Shown here: positions 25,086 through 40,250 of the stretch, piece after piece | Numbering within the stretch: the stretch's first letter is position 1 | Layout of the letters: each line of letters starts with the position of its first letter | Made by a program: the position numbers and the translations under genes | Assembly (NCBI GenBank): GCA_009193035.1 | Contig: SWDT01000031.1 | Coordinates: forward strand, 180,478 to 244,477 | Source: Halicephalobus mephisto | Taxonomy: Eukaryota > Nematoda > Chromadorea > Rhabditida > Panagrolaimidae | DNA length: 64,000 nt | Reading direction: 5' to 3' | Notes under the pieces: generated by a model | What the model saw: only the letters and a program-made list of their open reading frames with translations | Told to the model about the DNA's origin: nothing | Databases searched by the model: none

Positions 25086-25260
25086 CAGAAGGAAGGATAG
25101 CAGGCATGCGTTTATGGAAATCTTCAGCAAGCAGTCTGAGAAACGATTCGATCATTGCCAAATCAGCGGAGTCGAACCGCCGAGTCTCGAAGTGGAAAAC
25201 GGAAATTACTCCGCGGAACCACAAAAACGTAACGTCAGCTCCCTCTCTGATTTCCTATAA
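25086..25260 (+). CDS. Orphan exon-like island downstream of tra-3
   Basis: This is a 175-bp GC-richer island in AT-rich DNA, preceded by a GGCTCAG acceptor-like site. One frame reads 48 codons from an ATG at 25113 to a TAA (MEIFSKQSEKRFDH, ending SSLSDFL). A second frame starts MRLWKSSASSL at 25106. Neither resembles a family I know. It could be the last exon of a small gene, an unannotated 3' exon of tra-3, or an upstream exon spliced to 26012-26134. Phase alone cannot decide. Confidence 0.3.
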
Positions 25261-25429
25261 ACTAAAGGCAATAAATTTATTTATTTTTAATCTTATTAAT
25301 AAAAAGTCTCTGACAAGACAATTTCATAAAAATGTTCAATTTCAATTTCCACAATACTATAGTAGTAAAATCAAGGAATGAAAATTAAATTTTGGAATTT
25401 TTTGTTTCAAAACCCTAAAAATCTTTATT

Positions 25430-26010
25430 TTTATATTTTTTAAAAATTAAAATTCTATAAGAAATTTTTAAATCTTGTTAAATTTCTTCAAATTTAAATT
25501 TCGTATTTATGATTTTTTATGTTTCAAAAAACAAAGGAAGTTTGTCTCGGAAAATTTCGTAAAAATTTTAATTTTTATATTTTTTAAAAATTAAAATTCT
25601 ATAAAAATTTTTTAAATCTTGTTAAAACTCTTTAAATTTAAATTTCGTATTTATGATTTTTTATGTTTCAAAAAACAAGGGAAGTTTGTCTTAGAAAATT
25701 TCGTAAAAATTTTAATTTTTATATTTTTTAAAAATTAAAATTCTATAAAAATTTTTTAAATCTTATTAAAACTCTTCAAATTTAAATTTCGTATTTATGA
25801 TTTTTTATGTTTCGAAAAATTGAGTAAATTTGTCTCGGAAAATTTCGTAAAAATTTTAATTTTTATATTTTTAAAAAATTAAAATTCTATAAAAAGTTTT
25901 TAAATCTTGTTAAAACTCTTCAAATTTAAATTTCGTATTTACGATTTTTTATGTTTCGAAAAATTGAGTAAATTTGTCTTAGAAAATTTCGTAAAAATTT
26001 TAATTTTAAT
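25430..26010. repeat. About 144-bp tandem repeat, four copies
   Basis: The word AATTTCGTATTTATGATTTT recurs at about 25497, 25641, 25785 and 25928. High identity between copies suggests recent expansion. Confidence 0.9.
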
Positions 26011-26011
26011 T

Positions 26012-26134
26012 TTTAGTCTGATTATTACGGTTCTTAATTCAATGTCATGTTCCCCAAAGTCGAAACCGACTCGAGGAATCTGGGTCAACGGCCTTATTCG
26101 CGCAAGAATGAACAAACTCGGAACACGTTTCTAA
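26012..26134 (+). CDS. Possible short terminal exon or small ORF
   Basis: A TTTTTAG acceptor is followed by an open frame to a TAA at 26132, including MSCSPKSKPTRGIWVNGLIR from an ATG at 26042 and ending LGTRF. Composition is coding-like compared with the repeats on both sides. No family recognised. It is 58 bp upstream of the PTR start, so a 5' untranslated exon of PTR is an alternative. Confidence 0.25.
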   Translation, partial: FSLIITVLNSMSCSPKSKPTRGIWVNGLIRARMNKLGTRF

Positions 26135-26191
26135 ATTTCCTCGATGAATCGATAATAAATATTTTTTTGGCCGAAATTTATTTCTACAAAA

Positions 26192-29100
26192 ATGTTTAAA
26201 AATCCATTTGGTTTATTGCAAGATTTTCTGGCTCATAATTTTTATAGGTAATTTTTCTCACAACGACAGTTTTTAAAAATCAATTCAGGTACGGTATATT
26301 AATATCCCGACATCCAAATCCGTTCATCATTGGACCTGTTTTATTAACTTTGATTTTGTCTCTTGGATGTTTGAATTTACGGATTTCTGTGAGTTTTACT
26401 AAAATTAAAAACAAAGAAAATTAGAAAATCTAGAAATTTTAAGAATTATAAAATTTTGAAATTTTAAAAATTTAGGAATTCTGAAATTTATAAATTTAAA
26501 AATTATAAAATTACGAAATTTAGGAATTATAAAATCTAGAAATTTAAAAATTAGAAAATTTAAGAAATTAGAAAATTATGAAATTTAGGAATTATAAAAT
26601 TAGAAAATTATAAAATTATGAAATTTAAAAATTATGAAATTTAGGAATTATAAAATCTAGAAATTTAAAAATTAGAAAATTTAGAAAATTTAAGAAATTA
26701 TAAAATTATGAAATTTAGGAATTATAAAATCTAGAAATTACAAAATTAGAAAATTATGAAATTACAAAATTACAAAATTTAGGAATCCTAAAATTTGGAG
26801 AATTAAAAAATTCAAATATTAAGAAATTTAAAAATCTAGAAAATTTGAAATTTTTTTGAAATTTATTTAAAATTTCGAATTTTCATTTATAATCAAAGAT
26901 TTTAAAAAATACCGAAAATTTAGGTCAAAATTATTTTTAATTACGTTAATTATGTTTTTTATATTTAATGAAATTTTTTGAATTTTAAAATTTTATGGAA
27001 ATTTTTGATTTTTTTCAAAATCTGAAATTTATCGGAAAAATTTTTTTTTAATTTTTTTAATTTTAATTTTTACAGGATGATCTCAGATTTCTCTATTCTC
27101 CAGAAGATTCCCCTTCCCGATTCGAGTTCCAAGTTCACCAGAACTTCAGCGGAGATTCTACAAATTCGTAATTTTTTTAATTTTTAAAAATTATTTTTTT
27201 TTGATTTTTAAAATTATTTTTTTTAATTTAAAATTTTTTTTGATTTTTAAAATTTATTCAAAAAATGTAATTTTGCATTAAAATTTTATTTTAAAAAAAA
27301 ATTTATTTTGTTTTATTAGAAAATTAATTTTTTTATTTTATTTTTAGAATTTATTTTTTATTTTTAAAAGAAATTTATTTTTAGAATTTATTTTTTATTT
27401 AAAAAAAAATTAATTTTTAGAATTTATTTTTTATTTTAAAAAGAAATTTATTTTGTTTATTTTATTAGAAAATTTATTTTTTTGGAAAAATTGATTTAAA
27501 AAATTAAATTGCAGATCCCTGATTGCCGTGGCTCTAGAATCCGCAGATGGAGATTCGAACATGCTTCGGAAGGAGATCGCAGAAGCCGTTTCTGAATTGG
27601 ATAAATTTGTTCAAAAAAATTTAACAATTGAAATTGACGGAAAAACGTACAATTTCGGACAAGAGATATGTTCGAAATCAATTCTTTGTCCGATCAGCAA
27701 CACTCCTGTCGAGATATTTTTCGACGTTTATTTTAGTGAAAAACTAAAACAAGACCCCAGGGTAAAACTAGAATGGCCCGTGATGAAGTTTTTTGAAAAT
27801 AAATTTTTTCTTCCGACGAATCTGTACGGTGTGGAATTGGACGACCAAAAAGCGAATCTGAAAAAAATAGAAATGATCCACCTGGTCTACCACATTTCCG
27901 ATGTTGATGAATTTTCTTCCGAGAGGGTTTCTGAAGCATTTGAGAAATCCCTCAAAGAAGCCTTGGAAGAAAGAAAAGGATCACTGAAAGCCGCCATGTT
28001 TTCTTTGAACATCCTCAAGGAAGAAATGCAGAAAAATACGACTTACACTTTTCCGTTTATTTCGTTGACCGTATTTTTGCTGATGTCCTTCACTATTGGA
28101 TCATGGTAAGTGTTTGGGCGATGTTTGATTCAGTCACTATCCAATTTTTGATGCACTTGTAAAAATTACTATCCAAAAAACAGCTCCAATGAGAAAATGG
28201 ATAGTGATTACAAAGTTCTAATTTGACTCAAAAATAGTCACTATCCAAAATTTTATTGGAGCTGTTTTTGGATAGTGATTTTGACAGCTCCAATGAGGAA
28301 ATGGATAGTGATTAAGAATGTGCAAGATTGTTAAATTAGTCACTATTTCCAATAACTAATGTTAATTTTTCTTCAGCATGACCGGAGACTGGATAACCTC
28401 GAAACCGATAGAAGCCCTCATGGGGATCTTCTGTTCCTCCCTCGCCATCATGTCTTCTGCAGGCCTGTTGTTTGCCTTCGGGGTACCGTACATCTCCCAA
28501 GTGACCGTAATGCCGTTCATAGCCTTCGCAATTGGAGTGGACGACACTTACGTCATGTTGGGGGCTTGGCAAGATACTAAACGAAATCTATCACCAGAAA
28601 AACGAATGGCATTGGCATTGGAAGAAGCCGGAAGTGCGATTACTGTAACTTCATTGACTTCTGTTATTAGTTTCGGAATCGGGACTTTTTCAACAACTCC
28701 GGCAATTTCAATTTTTTGCAAATTCATCGCTATTGCGGTCGCTTTCGACTGGTTTTATCAACTGACGCTGTTCGCAGGGGTCATGGCCTTAGGGGGCAAG
28801 AGAGAAGCCCTAGGGTATCATTGTATATTTGTTTGGAAAAAATTATCTAAAGAAAAAATTTCAATTTCAAAAATTACAACTTTTATTTCTCCAACAAGAG
28901 ATATATTTTCGAACAAAATTGCTCCGTTACTTTGTCGACCTTTCATGAGGATCCTTCTGATCGGAATTTACGGAATTTATATTTTTTTTGCTTTTTATGG
29001 ATGTAGCCTTCTGAAGCCAAATCTGACTCCGAGTAGGCTGCTGGTCGACGATTCGCCTTTGACGTATTATTTGAAACTGGCCGAGAACAGAATCTGGAGC

Positions 29101-32100
29101 GAAGGGGTCGTCGGAAGGATCTACTTCGACAACGCTCCAGATTTCAGTACTTATCCAGAATTAGTAAGTTAAATTTCGAAAAAAACTTACATCAGAGTAC
29201 TAAGTAGTAACTACAGTACAGTATATAAGTGGTGGATCTTGGATAGGGGCTTCTGATCCACGCAGAGATGAGAAATAAGAAAAAATTTAATTTATTGAGC
29301 CCGGAAGCACGAGATACAAAAAATTTTAATAATTATTTCATAGTTTATTTAATTTTTGACTACCTCATAATCTTAAATCTCTATCGGCCCTGAGGGTATT
29401 TCTCTTCTGGACCAATGCCCTGTGGACATATGTTCAATGGATAAATCCACGACTTAACAAGTACAAATATTTGGTTTATTAAATCTGCAAGGACGAGATA
29501 CAAGAAACTTTAATAATTATTTCATAATATACAAATTTTTGACTATCTCATAATTTTAAATCTCTATCGGCCCTGAGGGTATTTCCCTTCTGGACCAATG
29601 CCCTGTGGACATATGTTCAATGAATAAATCCACTACCCAACAATATGTTTAAAATTATTTTAATTAATTTTATTTTTTGCAATTTCTGAATTTTCGAAAA
29701 TATCACTGACGGTTGGGATTCTAAGCCCTCATCTGAAGATTATAGTAGTGTACAGTGTTTTCTTATTACTGTATAATAAACCAAATTACAAGTAATAGCT
29801 CCAAAATTCCGGGGCTATACTGTAGGAAGTTCCAATCTGATTTTTCAAAAAGTTTTAATTTAATTTAATTTTGAATACCTTATTTTTGGTCTTGAGTGGA
29901 TTTTTACAAAAAATTATAATTTAATATTTTTTTTCAATTTTGAACTGACTTTGACTATTTTAGAAAATTTTAATCTGATTTTAATTTTTCGAAAAATTCT
30001 AATTTAATTTAATTTTGAATACCTTATTTTTGGTCTTGAGTGGATTTTTACAAAAAATTTAATCTATATTTTTCTAAAAAATTTAAATCAAAAATATTTT
30101 TTTAAAGAAATTTTAGAAGTTGTCGATTTCTAAAATTTCGAAATTTATCTTACAGAATCGATTTTAGATGGAACCGATGCTCCAGATGATCTCCGACCTC
30201 GAGTCCACCAAGTACTCCATGGGCCCGAATTCCACTTCCCTCTGGCTTCGGGACTTCAACGACTACCGACAGTACTTTGCTGAAGACAACGAGCACTTCT
30301 ACGAGACCTTGAAGGCCTTCCTGGGTATCTCCTTCAACAAGCAATGGAACTCCTTCATCAAATGGGACCAGAATCCCAATAGAGTAATTTAATTTTTTAA
30401 TTACAAAAAAAATACCGTATTTGTTTTATTTTTGACGAATATGCCACTATTATAGGAAATACGGTAATTCATTTTCAACGGGGAGTACTGTAATTTTCGA
30501 ACATCTGGATATTTTTAAAGTTCTAATTTGCTCGGGAAAATTACAAAAATGAACAACTTATCCAGTCATTTTTTTCAATGAAAACCTTAGAAAACAGTAG
30601 GAAAAAATATAAAAGAAAAAATATAAAAGAAAAAATATAAAAGAAAAAATATATAAAAAAGGAAAAAAAGGAAAAAAAATAAGATGAAAAAAAATATAAA
30701 ATGAAAAAAAATATAAGAAAGGAAAAATATAAAATGAAAAAATACGTGAACGGCGGAAATATAAGAGGAAAAAATATAAAAACGGACAAACTATAAGATC
30801 GAAAATATAAGATGAGGATAGTAAGTTCCTGTTGCTTTTTTTAGGCTAGATTTAGGCTTAGGCAAATCCAGATATGGATACAGAAATGTCTTTAAAGAGT
30901 AAAGAAAGCATATTTTCGATCTTATATTTTATCCATTCTTATATTTTGTCCGTCTTATATTTCATCCTAATGCCCCAAAAAATATAAAATGAAAAAAAAT
31001 ATTAAAAAATATAAGAAAGAAAAAATATAGGATGAAAAAATATAATATGAAAAAAAATATAAAAAATGTAAGAAAGAAAAAATATAAAATGAAAAAAATA
31101 TAAATGAAAAAAAATATAAAAAATGTAAGAAAGAAAAAATATAAAATATAAAATGAAAAAAATATAAATGAAAAAATATAAAAAATGTAAGAAAGAAAAA
31201 ATATAAAATGAAAAAAATATTAAACCAATTATGATATCTGAAAACTTCGCATTGTGTGATTACAGTAATTGGAACATTTCAGCCAGGAAAGAAATACGTG
31301 AGCAAATTCTACTTCACGACGGCTTTCAAAATCCCGGATTGGAACGCCAGAACGGCCCTGCTTCTGGAGTGGAGGAACATCACGAAGAGCTACCCCCAGT
31401 TCCAGGCCCTTGTTTTTGACGAAAATAATTTTTTCAGCGATCAAATGTTAGAATTAAAATCGACAACTTTGAGTTCCTTAGGGACAGCCATTATCGCCAT
31501 GATAATCGTCTGTGTTCTCTTCATCGCCGATTCCGCAGTCGTCTTCTGGGTCACCTTCATCCTGGTCTCCATGGACATCGGAGTCGCCGGGTACCTGTCC
31601 CTCTGGGGATCTGATCTGGAGCCCACTACTGTAGTCAATATTCTGGTCAGTTATCCTCTAAAAATAAATCCTAAAAAATCAAAAAATAAATCCTAAAAAA
31701 TTAAAAAATAAATCCTAAAAAATCAAAAAATAAATTTTAAAAAATCGAAAAATAAATTTAAAAAAATTAAAAAATGAATCCTAAAAAATCAAAAAATAAA
31801 TTTTTAAAAATCAAAAATAAATTTTAAAAAATTAAAAAATAAATCTTAAAAAATCAAAAAATTAATTTTAAAAAATCAAAAATTATTTTTAAAAAATTAA
31901 AAAACTTTCAAATTTGACGTGAGGTAATTTTTTTTAAATATTTGATTTTAACTTTCGAAAAAATATTAATTTTTTCATTTTTTAAAATTAATTTTTAAAT
32001 TTTATAAAAAATATTAATTTTTTGATTTTATAAAAAATATTAATTTTTAAACTTTATAAAAAATATTAATTTTTAAATTTTGTTAAAAATATTAATTTTT

Positions 32101-33848
32101 AAATTTCATTAAAAATATTAATTTTCAAATTTTATAAAAAATATTAATTTTTAAATTTTATAAAAAATATTAATTTTTAAATTTTATTAGGGTGTCACAA
32201 AAAAACATGCGGTTTGGGGGTTAACTTTGAGGATTTCTCTAGAATTTTCTCGGTCTTACCAGGAAATTCTGGAATAGTCTATTAATTGCTCGAGACTCTG
32301 GCAATAGGGCGTTACTCATTAAAGTTTTGTAAATCTTTTTCGTCATGCTTGATCAGAACGTTCTTGCTGTCCTACTTTTCTTCTTCAAAAAAGGCTATAC
32401 TGCAAGACAAGCCGCCGATGAAATATGCGAAGTAGAAGGCCAAGGAACTGTAAGTGAACGTACTGCACAATCTTGGTTCAAACGTTTTCGAGAAGGGGAT
32501 ACAACCCTCAAACACCGTTCAGGCTCAGGTCGATGTTCAAGTGTGAATGACAAAGCGCTGCTTGACTGTGTGGAGTCTGATCCAAGCCAAAGTCTGCGTG
32601 AACTATCAAGTGTCTTTCATATATCTTATATGACTATACAACGTCATCTCCATCAGCTCGGAAAGTCTAGCCGATCAGCCCGACTTATCCCTCATGATTT
32701 GACTGATGAGCAAGTGGAAGCCCGTCTGACACTATGTAAAGAATTACTTGCTAATCCTTTTGATCTCCGTTTCTTCAAGCGAATGTGACTTGTGATGAGT
32801 CCTGGATCTACTGGCGTAACAGTCGTCGTTCCAAACAATGGCTATCTGTTGAGAAACCCGCAGATCCCGTGCCTAAACAGAATCGCTTTGCAACAAGGTT
32901 TTACTCAGTGTCTTTGGAATTTCGAAGGTCCAATCTATTACGAGCTGATCCCCAAGGGTCAAAACATAAACTCTGACATCTACTGCACTCAATTGCAGCA
33001 TATGTATGAAGCTCTGTCAGTGAAGTATCCGGCAGTGATTAATCGAAAGAGAGCGCTACTCCTCCAAGATAACGCGAAAGCGCACACCTCCAATCAAACT
33101 CGCGAAAAAATCGAAAGCTTAGATGGAATAGAAATTTTACCACATCCTCCTTATAGTCCGGACATTTCTCCGTCCGACTATCATTTGTTCCGGAGTATGG
33201 CTCATTTCATGAAGGGAAAGCAGTTCGATACATTGGATCAGGTCAAGTTGGAAGTGCAGCGGTTTTTTGATTCAAAATCTGAGGAATGGTATAAGAATGG
33301 GATCCTTGATTTAGCCAATCTGTGGAATCAAGTTGTAGAATATGATGGTCTATATTTTCCTTAATTGGTTATTTGAATTTTAAAAAAAATAAACCCAAAG
33401 TTTTTTGAAAAACCGCATGTTTTTTTGTGACACCCTAATATTAAAAATGTAAATTTTTAAACAATAAAAATGTAAATTTTTTCAGATGTCGATAGGCAGT
33501 GTATCGACTTCGCCACCCACGTCGGATTTACCAAAAGGGAAATTTTTCGCCACCCACGTCGGATACAGAATCTACCGGTCTCCCTTCAAGGACCCCGACG
33601 AGAGGATCTCCGATGCCTTAGGGGCTATTGGATGGCCAGTCGTTCAAGCCGGAATTTCGACTTTTTTGGCCATCATCGTCATGATTCTCGTTCCTTCGAA
33701 CGTCGTCAGAATGTTCGCGAGGACTTCTATCCTCGTCGTGGCCACGGGTCTCTTCCACGGAATCTTCGTCCTTCCCATAATTATCCGTTCTTTCGCTTCC
33801 GATATTACTGTAGCTCCTGTGAAGGAAAAAAATTACAAAACGAGTTAA
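26192..33848 (+). CDS. Patched-related (PTR) sterol-sensing membrane protein
   Basis: Eight exons: 26192..26247, 26289..26388, 27076..27167, 27515..28105, 28377..29163, 30168..30383, 31283..31645 and 33486..33848; all phases match; 855 aa. PTR proteins are RND-type permeases with about 12 membrane segments and two large extracellular loops; in C. elegans they act in moulting, cuticle and membrane lipid handling. Seen: an N-terminal transmembrane segment (FIIGPVLLTLILSLGCL), loop 1, then a sterol-sensing domain from FPFISLTVFLLMSF with the GVDD motif (AFAIGVDDTYVMLG), loop 2, and a second five-segment block to the C-terminus. In the last exon the conserved MSIG...FATHVGY motif is disrupted: MSIG (736-739) and FATHVGYRI are kept, but 16 foreign residues sit between them (see findings). 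The last intron contains a mariner element. Which of the many ptr genes it matches is not clear. Confidence 0.88.
26400..27070. repeat. AT repeats in PTR intron 2
   Basis: Tandem AAATTTAGGAATTATAAAATC units at 26450-26800, then AT-rich sequence. No gene. Confidence 0.7.
28126..28360. repeat. ATAGTGACTGA hairpin repeat in PTR intron 4
   Basis: Two to three units with GGATAGTGATT, ATTTTATTGGAGCTGTTTTT and CAGCTCCAATGAGGAAATGG, near-identical to units in tra-3 intron 1 (21740-22385). Confidence 0.9.
29210..29650 (+). mobile_element. Dispersed repeat element, copy A
   Basis: A roughly 440-bp non-coding block in PTR intron 5, starting near GGGGCTTCTGATCCACGCAG and ending near AATAAATCCACTACCCAAC. 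It has two internal units of about 185 bp, each with AAATCTCTATCGGCCCTGAG and TGCCCTGTGGACATATGTTC. A second copy lies inverted at 49745-50145. Partial similarity between one end (GTGGTGGAT) and the reverse complement of the other (GTAGTGGAT) suggests imperfect terminal inverted repeats of a non-autonomous DNA transposon; no target duplication was confirmed. Confidence 0.55.
30590..31225. repeat. AAAAAATATAAAATGAAA repeats in PTR intron 6
   Basis: Purine-rich tandem units GAAAAAATATAAAATGAAAA and variants, plus an inverted segment ATCTTATATTTTATCC at about 30910-30960. It gives false minus-strand ORFs rich in Phe/Tyr. Confidence 0.8.
31680..32186. repeat. AT repeats before the mariner in PTR intron 7
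   Basis: AAATAAATCCTAAAAAATC units at 31650-31900, then AAAAATATTAATTTTTAAATT units at 31950-32186. The same TTAATTTTTAA context resumes after the mariner at 33440, showing that the element split this array. Confidence 0.75.
32187..33438 (+). mobile_element. mariner-type DNA transposon (1252 bp)
   Basis: Terminal inverted repeats of 29 bp are identical (32187..32215 and 33410..33438), beginning TTAGGGTGTCACAAAAAAAC. The element is flanked by a TA target duplication (32185-32186 and 33439-33440). Size, TA target and the transposase inside fit Tc1/mariner, mariner branch. It sits in the last intron of the PTR gene, in the same orientation, and is removed by splicing. Confidence 0.95.
32345..33364 (+). 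pseudogene. mariner transposase, frameshifted
   Basis: The N-terminal part (32345-32788) has the paired helix-turn-helix DNA-binding region (KKGYTARQAADEI, then SERTAQSWFKRFREGD). The catalytic part follows, with the first Asp in TCDESW near 32791, the second in LLQDNAKAH near 33068 and the third in SPDISPSDYH near 33176. By my count 35 residues separate the last two Asp, against 34 in typical mariner. The frame breaks twice: once near 32782-32787, where a TGA follows FFKRM, and again between about 32890 and 32930. With the frame broken the element cannot supply its own transposase, although its ends look intact enough to be moved in trans. Confidence 0.9.
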
Positions 33849-34413
33849 TTTTATTCATCAATAAAAATATGTAAAAATTTCGAAATTTTTTTAGGACCAA
33901 ATTCAGGATTCTGAAGAATTTTTAAATTTAGAAAATTTCAAAATTTTTAAATTTTTTAAATTTAGAAAATTTCAGAATTTTTAAATTTTAAATTTTTTTA
34001 AATTTAGAAAATTTCAGAATTTTTAAACCTTCCAGAATTCAACAAAGTTTCCAGAGTCTTCTGAAATGTTATCTTCTCTTTAATGTCATCCAAATACTGT
34101 AATTTGAAGTTTAAAAAAATAAATTTCTGTATTTTTAAATTTAAAATAATTTTCACTTATATACAGTAATCCAAAAATTTCCTTTTTTCCAACATCAAAA
34201 AAATCAAAATAATTTTTTTCAAAATCCACCAAAAATATCAAAGTTCCAAAATCACCCGTCCAAAATTGCGAATATTTCATATTCATTTACACAATCATTC
34301 GAACCAATTAATATAACAGGACAAATCAATAAAGCTATAATCCAACAAGAAAAAGCCATAGACAAAAAAAATACCCGATATTGATAACATACAAAGATGA
34401 AAAACCACCAAAA
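33849..34413. other. Intergenic between PTR and klp-7 (convergent 3' ends)
   Basis: AT-rich 3' flanks of two convergent genes. A short tandem TTTAGAAAATTTCAGAATTT runs from 33930 to 34030. No gene seen. Confidence 0.5.
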
Positions 34414-37729
<3,316 letters not shown>

Positions 37730-38450
37730 CTAAAAGTAATAATAATTTAAAAATTTACTTCACATAAAAAACAAGTCACACATCACGTGAACGATTCATT
37801 TGTAACAATCCAATATTCGACCAGATGATTCATCCAAGTTTAAAAAATCAGAAAAGTCATTAATAAGGAATTGAAAGGTGTGGGATTTTATACTTTTAAA
37901 GAAGCACACAGAAATTTGAATTTATTTCCGACACTGGCGGGAAAGGGAGCAGGAGATAAGGGAGGTAAGAGTACACACATGGTAGAAATATCAATTGCAC
38001 AGACACCTGAATTTAAACATTTCTGCTTTCAAAGCACCAAATAAATGATTTAAATTCATTCTCAATACCCGCGGAGGAGACAATTGAGGATATAGATACG
38101 GACTAGATATCTTCATCCTTATTAGATCTTTGTAAAAATCAAAGGTTATCGCTTTTAAAACGCCAAGTAGGTGATTTAAATTCATTCTCAGTACTCGTGG
38201 AGGAGATTGTAGGAGATAACTGAGGATACAGGTACATGAGGATGAGGATATCTAGTCTACAAAGATCAATATCGAGGTCCGGGCTTTATTTCTCCAAAAA
38301 CCCACAAAAATTACTCAAACCCGTTTTTAATCCTCGCGGAGAAGACGGTAGAAGATGAGGAAGGATATAGGCACACACGAATGAGGATATCTAATCCACA
38401 AAGATCTTTATCAAAGCTCTCACGGGACACTTCAAAAAACACTCATAAAA
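37730..38450. repeat. klp-7 upstream repeats, about 135-bp units
   Basis: Three to four diverged copies containing TTTAAATTCATTCTCAATAC, CGCGGAGGAGAC and GAGGATATCTAGTC between 37900 and 38420. Not low complexity, with GC above the surroundings, but no consistent reading frame. Confidence 0.65.
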
Positions 38451-38534
38451 GTCTCAAAACTTTAGTTCATATATGAAAATTAAAGGAAATATTGCAGTAA
38501 TTAAGAAAATAATATACTTCTGAAAAAACTGAAA

Positions 38535-38660
38535 ATGGCGCCGAAAAAACAGAAAATCGTTCAAAATCAAAAACGTCGAGTCAACAGAGAGAGTGGACAG
38601 CGAGAGATGTTTTGCCCGACAATCCATTTTTCTCGTGCGGAAAAACTGGGCGGTCAATAA
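38535..38660 (+). CDS. Possible 41-aa basic small ORF
   Basis: ATG at 38535 to TAA at 38658 on the plus strand reads MAPKKQKIVQNQKRRVNRES and ends AEKLGGQ. It lies in a GC-richer island about 0.8 kb upstream of klp-7. On the minus strand the same island has GCGCCATTTTCAG, so it may instead be the first, partly non-coding exon or promoter of klp-7. No family recognised. Confidence 0.2.
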   Translation: MAPKKQKIVQNQKRRVNRESGQREMFCPTIHFSRAEKLGGQ

Positions 38661-40250
38661 TGGATCCAGATGTTTTTGAAATTAAAAAAAATCAATTTCA
38701 AAAAATTTAAAAATCAATTTTAAAAAAAATAAAATAAAAACCATTAAAAAGTACAAATTTCCAAAACCAAAATTTTGCATCAAAGTTAATGCAAAAATCG
38801 ATACGTTTTTTTTTGGAAAAACTGACTTTGAAATTTTGAAAGATGTTTTTTAAAAAAATTATAAAAATGATAAAATTGAAAAAGTTTGTTTTCGGAAGTG
38901 GAAATAAGGACCAGACAAGCCTGGACCGAAGGAACCAAAATTGGAAAGAAGTCTCGTTTTCGAGCCAGTCAAACCCTGATGACAAGGCCCGGCTGATGAA
39001 GCCAAAGGACCAGATTTCGAAATACGGCTTTCCCGAAAACGGTCAATCGATAATCCCCCAAGGTCGAATTAGAATTTTACCAAGTAGAAAAAATTCAAAT
39101 TTCGATTATTTAAAAATTTCAAATCTCGGTTATTTAAAAAATTAAAAATTTAAATATTTTAAAAATTTAAAATTCGATTATTTTTTAAAATTAAAAATTT
39201 AAATATCTTTAAAAAATTAAATATTTAAATATTTAAAAAAATTAAAAATTTAAATATCTTTAAAAAATTTTAAATTTTAAATTTTAAATTCGATTATTTT
39301 TAAAATCTAAAATTTAAATTTTGGTTATTTTAAAAACTTTAAAATAATTTTTTTATAATTGTTTTTAAAACTTTGTTAATTTTCTTGAATTATAAATATT
39401 TATAAAAACTACATTATTGTAACAAAATAAAAATGAAAATTTTGAAATGTTTTAAATCTTAATTTTAAATAGTTTTCGACATTGCTGGAATTTTTAAAAT
39501 TTTCATTTTAGATTAGGTTAGATTTTTGAAGCTCTTATTGAATTTTGGAGAATTTTCATAGAATTTTAGGAAGTCTCCAGAAGTCTATGAAGTTTTCAGA
39601 ATAACTCAGAAGCTTTTACTGGATTCTGGAATTTTTAAAATTTTCATTTTAGATTAGATTAGATTTTTGAAGTTCCTATTGAATTTTGGAGAATTTTAAA
39701 GATTTTCATAGAATTTTAGAAAGTCTCCAGAAGTTTATGAAGTTTTCAGAATAATCTAGAGGTTTTTACTGGATTCTGAAAGCTTCTATAGAATTCTGGA
39801 ACTTTTAAAATTTTCATTTTAGATTAGTTTAGATTTTTGAAGCTCTTATTGAATTTTTAGAAGTTTCTACAAGATTCCATAAAATCCCCAGAAGTCATAA
39901 AACTTCTAGGGTACTTCGGAGGCTTCTATAGAATTCTGAAACTTCTAGAATCTTCATTTTAGATTAGTTTTGAAGACTGCTGAAACTTCCACAAAATTCC
40001 AAAACACTTCAGATTCTGGAAAATCTCAAAAAACTATTTGATTAAAAACTTCCAAATCTCCAGAACCACCTCCAAGAATCCAGAATTTTTAATTTTGAAA
40101 AATCTTAAAAAACATTAAATTCCTCAAAAATCAACTTTTTGCAATTCCGGCACATCCAAAACCACCGTAATCCATTCTAAACATTCCGAAAATATCTTGA
40201 CCACAAGCCAACTTTACTTCATTCTCGAAATAACAAATAATCCCCCAATA
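38661..40250. repeat. Intergenic klp-7/helq-1 with repeats and one GC island
   Basis: 38890-39070 is an island of normal composition with frames open on both strands (plus: SLDRRNQNWKEV; minus: SSGFDWLENETSF), unassigned. 39090-39330 is AT repeat. 39480-39970 has four units of about 145 bp with TTTCATTTTAGATTAGATTT and TTATTGAATTTTGGAGAATT. 40040-40250 is the likely 3' UTR of helq-1. Confidence 0.55.

Noticed and set aside
30541..30789. Phe-rich membrane-like ORF on the minus strand
   Set aside because: A translation of the purine-rich GAAAAAATATAAAATG repeat in PTR intron 6.
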